Shown one piece after another: positions 24,041 through 36,580 of a stretch of DNA of 64,000 nucleotides. The DNA is from Zerene cesonia. Its lineage: Eukaryota > Arthropoda > Insecta > Lepidoptera > Pieridae. The position numbers and the translations under genes are program-made. The notes under the pieces were generated by a model. It was not told the DNA's origin, ran no database searches, and saw only the letters and a program-made list of their open reading frames with translations. The DNA lies in the NCBI RefSeq assembly GCF_012273895.1, contig NC_052118.1, positions 2,976,001 to 3,040,000 on the forward strand, given 5' to 3'. The first letter of the stretch is position 1. Each line of letters starts with the position of its first letter.

Positions 24041-24739
24041 GTATGTACCTAGTTAACGATATTTTAATTTGTGTATAAATTGAGTGAGATTAAAATATGA
24101 TTATTATACATAGCACTATCCGTAAGAACTACGTTTGTAAAAGGCAAATTTGGCGAAATTTTTAAAAGCATAATAATGATTTTTATTGTTAAAATAAAGA
24201 ATTACATTATTATGTAATCGAGTCAAATTACTTTTGGAAAGTTCAATTATGATTGTTTAAAAATAATATATACTTATATAAACAATTTAACGTCAAAACT
24301 TTTATACAGGTCAGCTCCAAATGTAAATACCTAAATTGATTATTCACAAATTCTTTATTATATGGTTTCCAAAGACGAAAACGTTCTGTATTAATAATTG
24401 ATCACAATCGTGACGAACCTTTGTTAAATGGTCGTTGAAAGCAGATGAAAATTAACATTTCCAGCTCTACTGTTGAACTATTTAAGTTGAATTTTAAATG
24501 AAATATTGAAATGTCTCAGGTCCATTAATTTCAATGACTAATTATAAATTTATTTAGTATGACTAAGTTTTTCATTAGACGACTAGTATCCATAATTATA
24601 CCTAAGTATTTATTTTAAGAGATGAAGTGGCATCCAATGTATTTACGTAAGGGATGGATGAGTTAAGATTTTTATATTATATTTTATTCCCACCAGAAAC
24701 AGGATTACTAATATATACTAAAGTATATATATACCTTTG

Positions 24740-24966
24740 CTAGTTGGAACATAAGGTTTCACTGGCTTGGTACCCGGATAAAAAGTAGCCTACGTGTTAA
24801 TCCAAATAAAATTAAAAACAAACATAATACAAATCCATTAATAATAAATATCCAGACAATAATAAATCCCAATACCATTTCATACAGATTCGAACCGAGA
24901 ACCTGCGTGAAAGAGTACCGAACATCTATACATTCTTAGAAACTTTCGGGTTTATAATATTGGTAA
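24740..24966 (-). mobile_element. Decayed Helitron-like repeat with internal insertion
   Basis: It begins with CTAGTTGGAAC, then GTACCCGGATAAAAAGTAGCC and GTGTTAATCC, and ends ...AACTTTCGGGTTTATAATATTGG, the complement of a Helitron 5' end. About 100 bp of AT-rich DNA interrupts the middle. A related copy lies at 57931-58078. Confidence 0.5.
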
Positions 24967-25130
24967 CATTTGAAAAATTATGTATTAGTTATATCAACTG
25001 TCAAATAATTTTTTAATCATTCAGCTGTCAGGTAGTTTTTGAGTACCTTTTGTACAACAAACAATTAAATCCCGATACTCCAAAAAATAGATTGAATATA
25101 GAATAGATAGAATGTAATATCGTCCTACTA

Positions 25131-25330
25131 TCCTACTAATATTATAAATGCGAAAGTTCGTAAGTATGTGTCGGTGCTTGTTACTCTTTCACGCAAAAAC
25201 TACTGAACCGATTGCAATCAACTTTGGTACGTAGACAGCTGGACAACTGGAATAACATATAGGCAACCTTTTATCCCGATATTCCTACGGGATACGGACA
25301 TACGCGGGTGAAACCGCGGGGCACAGTTAG
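25131..25330 (+). mobile_element. Non-autonomous Helitron, Lep1-like family, copy 3
   Basis: It runs from TCCTACTAATATTATAAATG to CACAGTTAG (CTAG mutated to TTAG), between host A and T. The left flank is an extra TCCTACTA step, giving a doubled 5' terminus. The 3' hairpin CGCGG/CCGCG is intact. Confidence 0.88.
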
Positions 25331-27592
25331 TATCAGATATAATAATCCGCGGATGGTATAAAGAATTGCGAATGTAATAAGAAATTGCTAGAAGATATAG
25401 CTGTTGGTTTCATTGTAAGCCTGAGGATCGAACACAATACACAATTCAATGATACCTATTTCCTTATATGTATAGATTTACATGTACGTGAAAAGAAATA
25501 ACAAGGCCGTATTTCGAAGTCACGACCGATTCTCATGTAACTGCTAAAAGTGACAATATTTCTGTTATAGTATAATTAATATTTATTGTAACGTACCAAA
25601 TATTAATAAATAAATTCCTTAATAATATTACCAAATGCAAAAGTATGTTTTTGTCTTTATTTTAATTCATAAAATATTTGTAGATAGTTTTTACAGCTGT
25701 AAAGAATCTCATTCCCATGGGAAGGATCCGTTATAATGTGTGTTCTCACTCCAAATATAATTTCCAAAGGATGACGCTGTATTAAAAAATGTGACATGTT
25801 TCATATGACGAGAACTCGCGTTTGAAGTCACAGTCATCAGCTAGTAAAAGGTAAATATGATTAGCGATTCTTTTCAACAAGCCCTTGAAGGATTTATTAT
25901 AGGTTAATTTATCTTTCAAGGTGGACATTACATTGTAAATATTGCTAAATTAGATAAGCAAAATAAAGCTCTCGGTGAGCGGTTCTTTTTCAATACTTTT
26001 AACAATGTTGTTTGTTTACATAAAACCAAATTAGACATCTTAATAGGTCTCAATATATAGCGGATAGAAAGAGAAAGTCCAAGATTTTGTTCATTAATAC
26101 GAACAATAGTATTTAATAGTTTTTCGTTATACAATGTTCCTACTAAAATCTATAAAATAAACAATGAACCTATTCTCTATGTCATAATAATACGACACTT
26201 TACTTATATTCATGTCTAATGGCCAAATACTTTTCGAAACAAGTACCTAAACTTGACTATATACCTATCGTTAATCTAAATCTAAGCGGGTACCTTCGCC
26301 TGCGGGGAGGAAGGCTGATACAAGCCCTTCATAAGTTTGAAATAGCCGATGCCTTTAGGCGCTAGCGATTCTGGGTTTTGTTCAACTTCTAAGTTACAAT
26401 TGCTGTTATTCATATAATACATAACGAAACGTGCAAGCTGCGAAACTATTTCCAACATTATTTGCCAACTTCAATAAATAAGTTACAAGTTTGGTTATAA
26501 AAGAAATATCTAGAGTGTTGTTATTAATTTTTAATTTTGATAAAAGCGTAACAACGTTTTAGAGCTTTTGCGTCGGTGTTTTAAATTATTCTCCTCTAAT
26601 AATTTATTCATTAAAATGCTGGAAAAATCTGGAAAATGTAACTTTACTTCGCAACTATTAGCCTCTAATTAATTATGATATTAAAAGGGAGTTAATTTGC
26701 GTTTAATTTCAACGTTTATACGGTATTAAGAATTATCTGAAATAGTGCTTTAAAATGCTCGGAGCAAATTTATAACGTCACATTTTTCATTAAACAGCGA
26801 TTAAAGTGGGTCATAAAGAGAACGAGGTTACACTTAATAGCCGAGGCATTAAATATAAAAGGAATTAATTTCTGGGACGCACAAATTTTCATCAAGGTTT
26901 GGCGGACCCCTGCGCGACGTTGGAAATGATTCAAGTCAAGTGGTGTATTGTTTGTGACTTATCTGGTCATAAAAAAATATCAACAGTTAAGTAGGGTGAT
27001 AGATTTATTATATGCAACTTAAAATAGTTGTGAATTTTAAAGAATTAGTCCGATGGGTGGGATCGAAATTCTTCTTTCTATCGGTTTTACCTGCTAAAGT
27101 TAAGATATTAATTAATAACTTATAGAAATGAAATGGCGTCGTCACGGAAAGGCGGAGGACGCGGGTTTAAATTCCACCTCGTGATACTCTTTATCTATCT
27201 TATCGATTCTTTAAAAAAATTCAAATAAATGTAAATACCAACAGCGATTTTTTGTTTATTACATTATTTAAATTAATATTAATGCATGTTTCATATCACG
27301 TCGTGACTATTTTAATTCATACATTAAATTATTTACTAATATTGAGAATCGCGTGAATTGAACGCGCAAATAACATTAAATTCAGATGAAACGCTCGCGT
27401 AAAATTTTTCACACAACTGGCTCCGAAATGGATAAATTGTCCGCAATTTCAGTTTCGTAATCGCTCTATAATTTGCGGCTTGGCTGTCGGATGACCAGAG
27501 CGTAAGGAATTCCCGTGAAAAATGTGTGGACGAAAATATTTCTAAAGTAATTTCAAGTCCGGTGGATTTGTTTCAGCGAAATCACTTAATAA

Positions 27593-27630
27593 TGCGGGCG
27601 GGCGCCGGCCGGCCCGGGAAGCCGGGGAAA
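27593..27630. other. GC-rich islet in AT-rich intron
   Basis: This short block of nearly pure G+C (GCGGGCGGGCGCCGGCCGGC at its left) is embedded in about 300 bp of unique, less AT-rich sequence (27420-27760). No codon pattern, splice context or repeat match was seen. It could be a conserved regulatory element. Confidence 0.4.
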
Positions 27631-28336
27631 TTCGGAAGGGTCGATCCAGGATGTCCTTTCACGGCTTAATTCAGAAAAACCGTGAGATTGCCGGATCTTT
27701 ATGTACTGTTTGCGAATCCGACCGTCAATGTTTCAACCCTTCGAGGCTTCCAAAGGCTGTAATATAAAACCTTATTTCGGGTTGCTTGTAGCTCGCTCCA
27801 TGTTCACGACGTTGGCGCGGAAGTGACGTATTAGGGACTTTATAGCCTCTGTATTAATAAAAACGATATTTATAAAGCATTTGAATTCTATAAAACTGGG
27901 AATAACAATATTTACTAGTTCATTATTCTGACTTGCGATTTCGACTGCCTTCAATCGTAAATGTAATATCATAAAACCTTACATATCGGTACGTAACATT
28001 TTCTTCATGTGAATATTATTTGAAGTGTTTATTTGTATAATTTTGTGTGTTTCTAATCGTATCAAATAAATAAGACGTATATCAAAATTTTAACTAAATA
28101 GATAGAAAAACAGAGTGGTAGGGTATAGCATGGCAGTTGTCCTTATTTGAAATACAACAAATCACCAAAAGTCTTCTGTCCGTCCGCACAGGGTACTTAT
28201 TTACATTTCGCATTAGCATTTCCCATACGTGATTAAGTCAAAAGGGGTTTCAGGAAATGTCACACGACAAGAAGTAGACGCCAAATTGAATTGGTGAAAA
28301 CGTTTTCGTTAAAAATGTGTTTATAAATTGTTACAG

Positions 28337-28495
28337 ACTAGATGCGGACGAAATTCTGCTGTAGCAAATATATTTATGTCGTGGATAATGACAGAGAGAT
28401 ATAGCGGGGCGACCGGCCTCTGGTACATGATATGGAATGTACGAAAATTGATCGACCTCGTCGCGAGTGGAGAGCGCCGGACCTTTGTTTTATAC
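28337..28495 (+). other. Candidate unrecognised exon or conserved element
   Basis: This 159-bp segment is open in one plus-strand frame (53 codons, TRCGRNSAVANIF...RRTFVLY) and bounded by an acceptor-like TTGTTACAG and a donor-like GTAAGC. It is GC-richer in the middle (GCGGGGCGACCGGCC) than its surroundings. The frame continues open to 28693, so the splice bounds are optional. The protein belongs to no family I recognise, and it is antisense to the TMTC gene. The complementary strand is also open over much of it, which fits a conserved non-coding element equally well. Confidence 0.25.
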
Positions 28496-29845
28496 GTAAG
28501 CTATTTAATATTACGGAAAATGATTATGTTCTTATGTTTGTATGAGATTTTAGGTACAATGAATACGGGCTTTTCACGTCTAATGGTTTATTATACGTAC
28601 TTTGGAATTGTTGAGAAATGTTGTTCCAACAATTTACTTATGAAACGTGTTGTTACTATCTTTAAGATAGAACAATTAACTTTGTTATATCATTAAGAAA
28701 TGCTGCGTTACGATTTTCTCAATTAACTCTTCAGGTCTTTGTCATTTCCCAATTTAAATATGTTCGAAAAACCAAAGTTAGCCAACATTCATGAGAGTCA
28801 AAGTATATTCTAATCGCATAAAAAATCGCCGGTTGAAAATGTGCAAATATCCTTCACCAAAATTGTTCGAATTATAACAGTAGGAAAAATCCATTTAGAA
28901 AGTCACAAAACTCTGAAATTTGCTGACAAAACCGTCGCGCAGAGCCTCGCTCCGGCCGACATGGGCTGATTACAAAGTTTCAACAGAATGATGCCGAGAA
29001 AGATTTTTTAATGAATATTAATTCCTTGCCAGTAAAACAAACTTTATTCTCGGCCAAGAATCGGTAATTGCTTCGTTTTTCATTTATTTTCCGAATCTTT
29101 GAAAAGGCTTTCCAAGTTTTTGTGCGCGGAGTCTTTTAAGTTAGTATAATAGTCTATCACTGGCCAATGTTAAAACCTCTTATAACTTTTTAACGCGTTC
29201 ATTTGAAATTCAGTTTCGCCCAGGTTCCATTTAATTCGGTTTGTGCTGATAAATTTCGTTAGGAACTCTGAAGTATTTTACGGCTACCTACAATATATAT
29301 CAGAAACACAAACTGAACATTCCGCAGTTTCATATTTCAAGCATTCATTCAGTACCTATCTCAGCAGACTTACCGTTGGATGCAGGCTTGATTAAATCAA
29401 CCTGACATTACGGTTGCAGATAAGATGGCTATTGTGTTAGTATAAAAGCGTTCCATAGTCCCGTGACCACAATGGCATGCCACAATACAGAACCATAACA
29501 AAAACAACGCGGCTATTATACGTCAAATTGTAATAGGTGGGAGTTATTCGTAATGAAGTATTAAAGTTACGTATATTTCGTTTGGTTGAGTGCTTTCGCG
29601 TGCTTGCGTATCGCACCGCGTGCCCTACATCGTTATTAACGTCATCGTAATTAATGAATGGTATGGATCCATATAATATTGTAATTGGGAGATAAATAGG
29701 TGCTTAATTAGATTTTCGTGTATGTGCTGTAATGGGCGGATTGTGATTTCAGTGTTATTTGCTTATAAATCGTTTGAAAATATTTTAATTGAAATTGTTT
29801 GCAATCAATTATGAACATCCATTCCATTTCATCCATTTTTTATTG

Positions 29846-30154
29846 TGGTAGTCGAGCACGCTTCGGCACGAATTGGGCCAGCTCGCACCGGGGAAGTACC
29901 ACACCCCCACAGAAAACCGGCGTGAAATAGTGGCATGCCACTGTGTTTCGTACGGTGAGTGGGGGAGCCGGAGGCCCATTTCCTTTTCCTCACCCGTCCC
30001 AGTCCATTCCTTCTTTCCAGTCTTTAATCCTTTCCTTTTCCCTTATCCCATAAAAGCGGGCAGCACATTCGTAGAGGCACTACCTTTGCGAATGTTCATG
30101 GGCGGGGGTGATCGCTTACCATCAGGCGAAGCACCAGCTCAGTTGCCCGCTATG

Positions 30155-30190
<36 letters not shown>

Positions 30191-30199
30191 AAAAAAAAA
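29846..30199 (+). mobile_element. SINE-like retroelement with long A tail (best copy)
   Basis: This ~310-bp body starts near GTGGTAGTCGAGCACGC and includes CACGAATTGGGCCAGCTCG, a pyrimidine-rich middle, GGGCGGGGGTGATCGCTTAC, CATCAGGCGAAGCACC and TTGCCCGCTATGACAT. It then has a 41-base A tail (30159-30199) interrupted once by G. The long homogeneous tail marks it as the youngest insertion of this family here. A 95-codon frame through it is incidental. No clear target-site duplication is visible. Partial relatives lie at 10891, 11624, 14760, 22247 and 55752. Confidence 0.85.
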
Positions 30200-30221
30200 T
30201 CCATACTGACGATATAGGAGC

Positions 30222-30340
30222 TGAAGTTTGTTTGTTTGAACGCGTTAATCTCAGGAACTACTGGATTTCTAAAAATCCTTCACCGTTGGGTGTATAGACG
30301 ATCTCTGAAACCTATAGGTAGCCTATAGACTATAAAATTC
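30222..30340 (+). mobile_element. Decayed Helitron-like repeat, second family, plus orientation
   Basis: GAACGCGTTAATCTCAGGAAC, ACTACTGGATTTC, CCTTCACCGTTGG and ATAGGTAGCCTATAGAC are the complement of landmarks in 17607-17778 (CAGTAGTTTTTGAG, AATGGTGAAAG, TAGCCTATA). It sits just downstream of the SINE-like A tail. Confidence 0.55.
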
Positions 30341-32530
30341 ATACCTATAGGGGCGTACCGAGACTTACAAATACTTAATTTATTTAACACTATTAATGCT
30401 ACCATAACTTTACAGTTATTTTTTTATTATTTGATGACCTTACATGTTGGTCATGTCTTACAAATATTAATACTTGGAATAGAAAAGACGCAAATCATAT
30501 CAATTTAAAGAATATATATTGAGAACGTCAAAAAAATAAAGCTACATTATAGTGTCAAATTCAAACGATACAATACAACTGATAACTTGAAACACAGAAG
30601 TTTACAAATAAGTGAAAATAAAACATGAACTTCGCAATCCCAATTGGCATATAACGATCGAAAAAATAATAATGAGTAACACTTATAAAAAAGACAAAGA
30701 ACAGAAAACTGTAGATTTATATTTCCACAACAATATTCATTTCTGCGCCTCTCGAGCGAAAACAGAATAAAATGTTAAAGTTATTCCTAAAATAAGTTAT
30801 ATCAAACTGTGATTCGCAAACGGCAGGCAAGATACATTTTTGCAATTCAAAGCAGATATTCGTATTGTTTTAGTTCCCAAAGCCTTCATTTCGGAATCTG
30901 ATCGCAAAACACGTTATGCTAAATAGCTGTGAGCTTAGTGTAGGAATTTTTTGGACGCAGATGCTTTTATATCTCCTTATTTATTACATTTTTATTAAAT
31001 TTGATTACTTTTTGAAGTATTTAAATAAAGCCCTTAGGAGGAAATTTCCTTTCTTTGAATCTAATTTGATATCATTCCATAATATGAATTATTTAATGTT
31101 ATTCTAAATTTAAAAAAAATTGTAATGCTATAAAATGAATAATTTTTTTCATTTTTGAATTTGATATTAATCGTTTATATTAAAATTATTCAAATACATT
31201 ATAACAGAACAGATAGTTTCCAATAGGATACAACTACACGCTACAAAATAAAACACAAGAATTTTCAATAAAATGACTAAGAAATAAAAGTAAAACTGTT
31301 ATCGTCGCAACCCAAATATAAATGTACAATAATAAATGTTAACAGAGGCATCCAAACAAAATGGCGCCAAAACTTTATTTCTATAACTTGGTTCACGTTG
31401 AAATTTAAAAAAATATCGGCAGGTCAGAAATAGGATTTCGGCGCTTCTGTCGTGTTTGAAAAAAAAGTGAACAAAACATTGGACATAGTGGCTGGCTCAT
31501 AAAACTTGTAGCGGACTGTGGCCTCACTTGAAATACCGAAAATGCCGCTCCGAAAGCGTCACTATATATTTTTAATTGTGAGGCAAAATATTTAGCATAA
31601 TGCCGCTTTTACTTGGCATTTTTTTGTATATTTTGCGAAAATTACTTTCCTCCGTGATTGCGATGTCTTTGAAAAATTCATTTTAGTTAAAATTATTAGC
31701 TCAAGTCAAAAGAACGACCGCCCAGCCACATTCATTCTGTAAAATAGTGTTTTTATTAGAAGTAAGGAAAATTCAACGTATTACGCTCGTAATAGAATAT
31801 GCTTTGCAAAGACTTATAAAGTTAGAAGCTTTGTTCTTGCTGTTGTAGTTAATGAAACATTAGTTTATTTAATTTATTTGGATTCTGGATTCAGTCCGTG
31901 TACGATTACCTACATTTAAAAGTAGAACATCATGTACTTTGTAATACTCGTATATTTTACAAGTATATCACTTATAATAAAACAATTTTTGAAGTGAAGC
32001 TTCTTTAGAGTCGTTGTGATTTCACCTTTTTACCTGATGCAACGGAAAAACGACAGGTAAGAGACAGAAATACAAAAATGTTTAGAATGAAGCCGGCAAA
32101 GAATGAGACAGAAATATACATACTATTTTATTCATTCTTTTGACGATTTATTGAAGTTTCACTTCTATCATGTGTGAATCGCACACACACCTTTTTTTTG
32201 TTTAATGGAGAAGCCATCGACAACCGAAACACAGTTCCCAACTAGTTCGTTAGTCAGTGGGTCGTATAAGAGATGTATTTTATTTGATGTCAATAAATGC
32301 GTTTTTTATTTATTTAATTGCCATATACCGTTTATTATGGTATTCTTAATCCATAATAATTACAAATTAAAAAGTTTCCTGTTATATAACTATCTCCTCA
32401 AAAAAAAAATACAGAGTGTGCCGTTATATATACACTATTGAAATTTTGTATAAATAGTTAAAAATATCATAAACACGCCTTATATGGCAATGTTTGCAGT
32501 GATAGCTAAACTATAATAATATGAATAATA

Positions 32531-32747
32531 TAACTGGTTTAAAACACGCTCAAATAACAGAATCATCTAAATCGTCTCCTTTGCTCTTTTACAGAGGAAA
32601 AGTAGGGAATTTATTTAATCTTGCCTATCCTAATCAGAACAAAACAATAAACTCATGATGACATCGATCCTTGATAAGTGTATAAATTTGGAATTTAATC
32701 TGTCCGTTTAAAGTGGGTCAAAATCAAGTCTAAAGGAGTCGGTTGTA
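32531..32747 (-). repeat. Dispersed repeat linked to the TGTT minisatellite family, copy 1
   Basis: The complement reads GACTCCTTTAGACTTGATTT, then TGACCCACTTTAAACGGACA, GATTAAATTCCAAATTTATA and AAGGATCGATGTC, matching in order 42677-42790. The far end (AAACACGC...) also corresponds. It is non-coding and old. Confidence 0.65.
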
Positions 32748-33173
32748 TACCAAGATACACATGAAGCTTTAGCTACAAGAGCGTGTTAAAAAAGCAAGTT
32801 GCTATCCCAATCACATCTTGACGATTGATATTAAATTCATAACCATCTCTTTATAGCGAAGCATTATTATATAAGTAAAATAATATAGAATAGGTACTGT
32901 GAACAAATCTCGAATAATTTCTAATAAAATCCACATAAGTTACACAATACACCCTCCGCACGTAGCTTAATTGAGGCGGAACGGATCCGAGGATGAGATT
33001 TCTATATTCAATAAAATGAGGCTCGAATAAATTATATTCGCATCTGAATCAGAGATGTAGCTTTATTTAAACAGTCTTTTCAATTACATGTAAGGATATT
33101 ATATTAGTGTATGATGAGAAAATAAATTAATCATTTCGTAATGTTAAAGTGTAACGTTAACTTCATTATAATA

Positions 33174-33372
33174 CTAGCTGCGCCCCACGGTTCCATCCGC
33201 GTAAGTCCGTATTCCGTAGGAATATCGGGAAAAAAGTTGTCTATATGTTATTCCAGTTGTGCAGCTGTCTACGTACCAAATATCATTGCAATCGGTACAG
33301 TAGTTTTTGCGTGAAAGAGCAACAAACGCACACACACCCTTACAAAATTTCGCATTTATAATATTAGTAGGA
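33174..33372 (-). mobile_element. Non-autonomous Helitron, Lep1-like family, copy 4
   Basis: In reverse orientation, the plus strand starts CTAGCTGCGCCCCACGG after a host A and ends ATTATAATATTAGTAGGA before a host T. The terminal hairpin is slightly weakened (CACGG opposite CCGCG). Confidence 0.88.
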
Positions 33373-36300
33373 TAATATTTGCGTTACATATTTGCATACA
33401 TACATACTAAATGAAGGATAGTTCAACACTTTCTGTGTTAAGGTTTGCCCTATTTCAGTTATTAAGATAATTTTGTGTTATTAAATTTGATTAATAATGA
33501 CCAACTGTTCTCATTATTTGGCAAAATAGCGAATAATCGACTCAAACGAAACGCTTGTAATTCTATATCTAGATATTTGGTGTTCCCATTAAATCCCCAA
33601 GCGAAACGGTCGCTCAGTTTGTAACAAAAATATATCTATTAAACGCTACACAAGCGTATTACGAAATCTACGTTAAAATATGCAAATCCTGTCAAATTAC
33701 ATCACTCTACCCAGTTAACTCAAGGGAAATCTTCCTCAGGGGAACCGTAAATAGGTTATGGACGGTGTAATAAGACGACAGCGGCAATTAACCTCCGGGT
33801 CTATCTAAAATATTACCTTTCTAATGTATATGATAATGTTCTGGAAGTTTCCAACAAAATTGGACGGTGACTAGGTGTATTTTCAATTTTTTACAACGCA
33901 ATCTTTGACTGTAAGCGAAAAGATAGTTACAAGGATTATTCCTAACCTTTCTTTAATGACAATAAATGTTTGTCATAAAAAGTATTTATTTAAATTACAA
34001 AAAGAAACTGGCAATAATTCAATATCTAACATCAAATGTTTTGACTACGAAAGTAGGTATTAAGATGGAGATGAAAGACGTTGAAACATGGAAAATTATT
34101 GAAACGAAATAGTCTTCTGTACACAGTAGTAAAAGACACGTTTTGGTTGAGAGAGAAAAGTAAACAAGGTCGGCGGCTGGTAACAGCCCTAAAACGTTGT
34201 CAAAGCTTTCATACGCACCGAATCTTTTTTACTTCGGATCCTCATACCTACATTTTGTCGGCGGGTGCCGCGAACCGGTCTGAGTTACTGGGCACTTAGG
34301 CACTCAAATACTTATATTGCGTCTCTTAAATTAAGCAATTTCGACATTCATTTGACAGACATATAATCTTTGTAGAGGAGAAAGCGTCTTTCACGTACAA
34401 TACATGTCTGTTAATGAGTACATCTCTTTGTTACAGAAGAGTAGACGTAGAAGTATAGTATTGTTTATTTCAACAGTTTATAGTAATTGTTGGTACATTA
34501 ACACAATATGTATTTTGTATATGTTTTAACATAGGATGCTCGCCAGTCGTTACGTACATACCTACCCTTGTTCGATAACGATGTTTTGTTTCAGATAACG
34601 AAATCATCTTTATATGAGAATATCAAAATGCAAAGAAAATGCCTATATTAACGCTATGATACATTTATACACACCCGACCATCACCCAACAGTCGTAAGC
34701 AGCAAGTAAGCACGTAATAAGAGCTAATTGTTAGTATAGCAATAACAATTAATGACTTCGGTTGACCGGAGCCTAGCTAACCGCTAACCGAATACTGGGG
34801 TATCGAGTCACCGTCAATTCGGTCAACTTTCTAAGATTTATTGCATTCGGGCCCATTACCCACTAATTATGTTTCGGGGTTTTTATCCAAACACTCCTTG
34901 TGATTTCGGGGCGTGGAAGGGGAGCACTGAGGGTAACTGCTGTGATAGAATAATTCGGTATTCATTTACGATATTACCTTTATTAAGTTGCTCCGGTTTT
35001 ATGTTTGCCCTTTGGAATATTTAATATGCGTAATTAAAGGTTTTGATGATTTATTTCGTACTTTATTAGAAGTCTCCAAACTTGTTTTACTTGGTCGCGT
35101 CTGTGTTGATTTTAATATGAGATATTAAATTTCGATTTTGATTGTTATAAAATAAACCACATCAATAAGATATAAATGAAACAAAAACTGGCGAAACTCA
35201 GTTATTAAATTATTGGCGTACAAAAAATGAGTGTAAACAATAAATTACACACAGACATCATGTCAAATAACAAAACTAAGTTTTTATTGTCAAATCTCGC
35301 GACACTCCTTTGATAGGCGCCTAGGGTGATCGTTATCAAACCCTCCATAAGCGCGTGTTTGAAAAGTGGATTCTAAATGTACAGAGAAATTAACGAATAC
35401 AGTTTAAAATGGCTTGCTCAAAATGAAAGCGGCTATTCGAAGTTATATTCACAGGCTCGAGGAAGAAAGCACAGCGCGAGATTAACAATGAAGCCATAAA
35501 CTCCATTACCTACTCAGTAATTAAGTTAAATGGATAAAATTTACCTAAGGTTTTGGAGACATTTTTCACGGCACGTTTCACTGTTGTGTGTAGTGTGACG
35601 TCACCATTCACCCAACATGTGTTTTTATTCTATTTTGACTTACGTTATTGTGATGTAGATTGTTCTTTTCCGAATTAATATTAAATATTACGTACCTGAA
35701 ACAAAACAAAAACATATTTGAATACTAATTTATGTACGAAAATTGTATTTAAAATATTTATACAATTTATATAGTAGCTACTACTAAAGGGGACTGAGCT
35801 TGTGTATATATCAAAACGCGAATGAAAAATAAAAACGGATAAAATTATAACACTCGCAGTGAAAGGCCAATCCAATAAAAGCACTTCACAAATCCCACGT
35901 AAAAATAAACTCTCGATTTTATGTAAACGATGTTTCGCAACTGTCAGCGGTTAAGCAATAACTTAGTTGGGGGTATTATGAGGTGGGTCGGGGTGCGTGC
36001 CCTGGGCCAACACAGATTTATGCCTCACTAACGTGCCCAAAAATAATTGGATCGCGACCGAAAAATAAATTGGCGCCCCAGCCCGGGAACTAGGAATAAC
36101 CCCGACAATTTGTTATTGAGAATTCTAAAATTACAAAGCGCTAAGTTTTCGCTCCGTGCTATTTGATCGCCAGGTCCTTTATGCGAGCCTGGTATGTATT
36201 TGCCATTGGCTATTATGAATTGTTAGGCTTTAATTATTTTTAGTAACGATTTATTAAAATAATTAATTTGTGGCCGGCCTTATCTTATCTATCCTATCTA

Positions 36301-36404
36301 CCTTTGGGATATTACTTTATTTTTTGTTTTTTTATAGAAATTACAGTTAAAATAGAAAGTCAATATCGAAATAGCAGAAGATATAACATATATATAAATA
36401 TATT

Positions 36405-36580
36405 ATGTATAAAATGCTCGTGTCACAATGTACTCCTTATTAATTACCGTACTCCTCCGAAAGGGGTGAAACGATTCTCATTAAATTTTGTGTACATATT
36501 GGGTAGGTCTGAAAATCTATTTTTCATATCCCTAAATGATACGAGTAAGGCAGAACAGCGTATTCCGGATAAGCTAGTTC
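36405..36580 (+). repeat. Dispersed repeat (ATATAAAATTCTCGTGTC family), copy 2
   Basis: TGTATAAAATGCTCGTGTCA, TACTCCTCCGAAAGGGGTGA, ATTTTGTGTACATATTGGG and ATCTATTTTTCATATCCC parallel the copy at 11501-11620 and extend further, to AAGCTAGTTC. The end near AAGCTAG suggests a CTAG-type terminus, so a Helitron origin is possible. Confidence 0.65.

Noticed and set aside
28160..28180. Minus-strand EDFW-like codons, considered as the missing TMTC NDFWG exon
   Set aside because: Followed at once by a stop, and the neighbouring codons do not fit the family.
29873..30160. 95-codon plus-strand ORF
   Set aside because: Lies wholly inside the SINE-like element and ends at its A tail.
34731..34756. Short hairpin AATTGTTA ... 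TAACAATT
   Set aside because: Eight-base AT-rich arms are expected by chance in such sequence.
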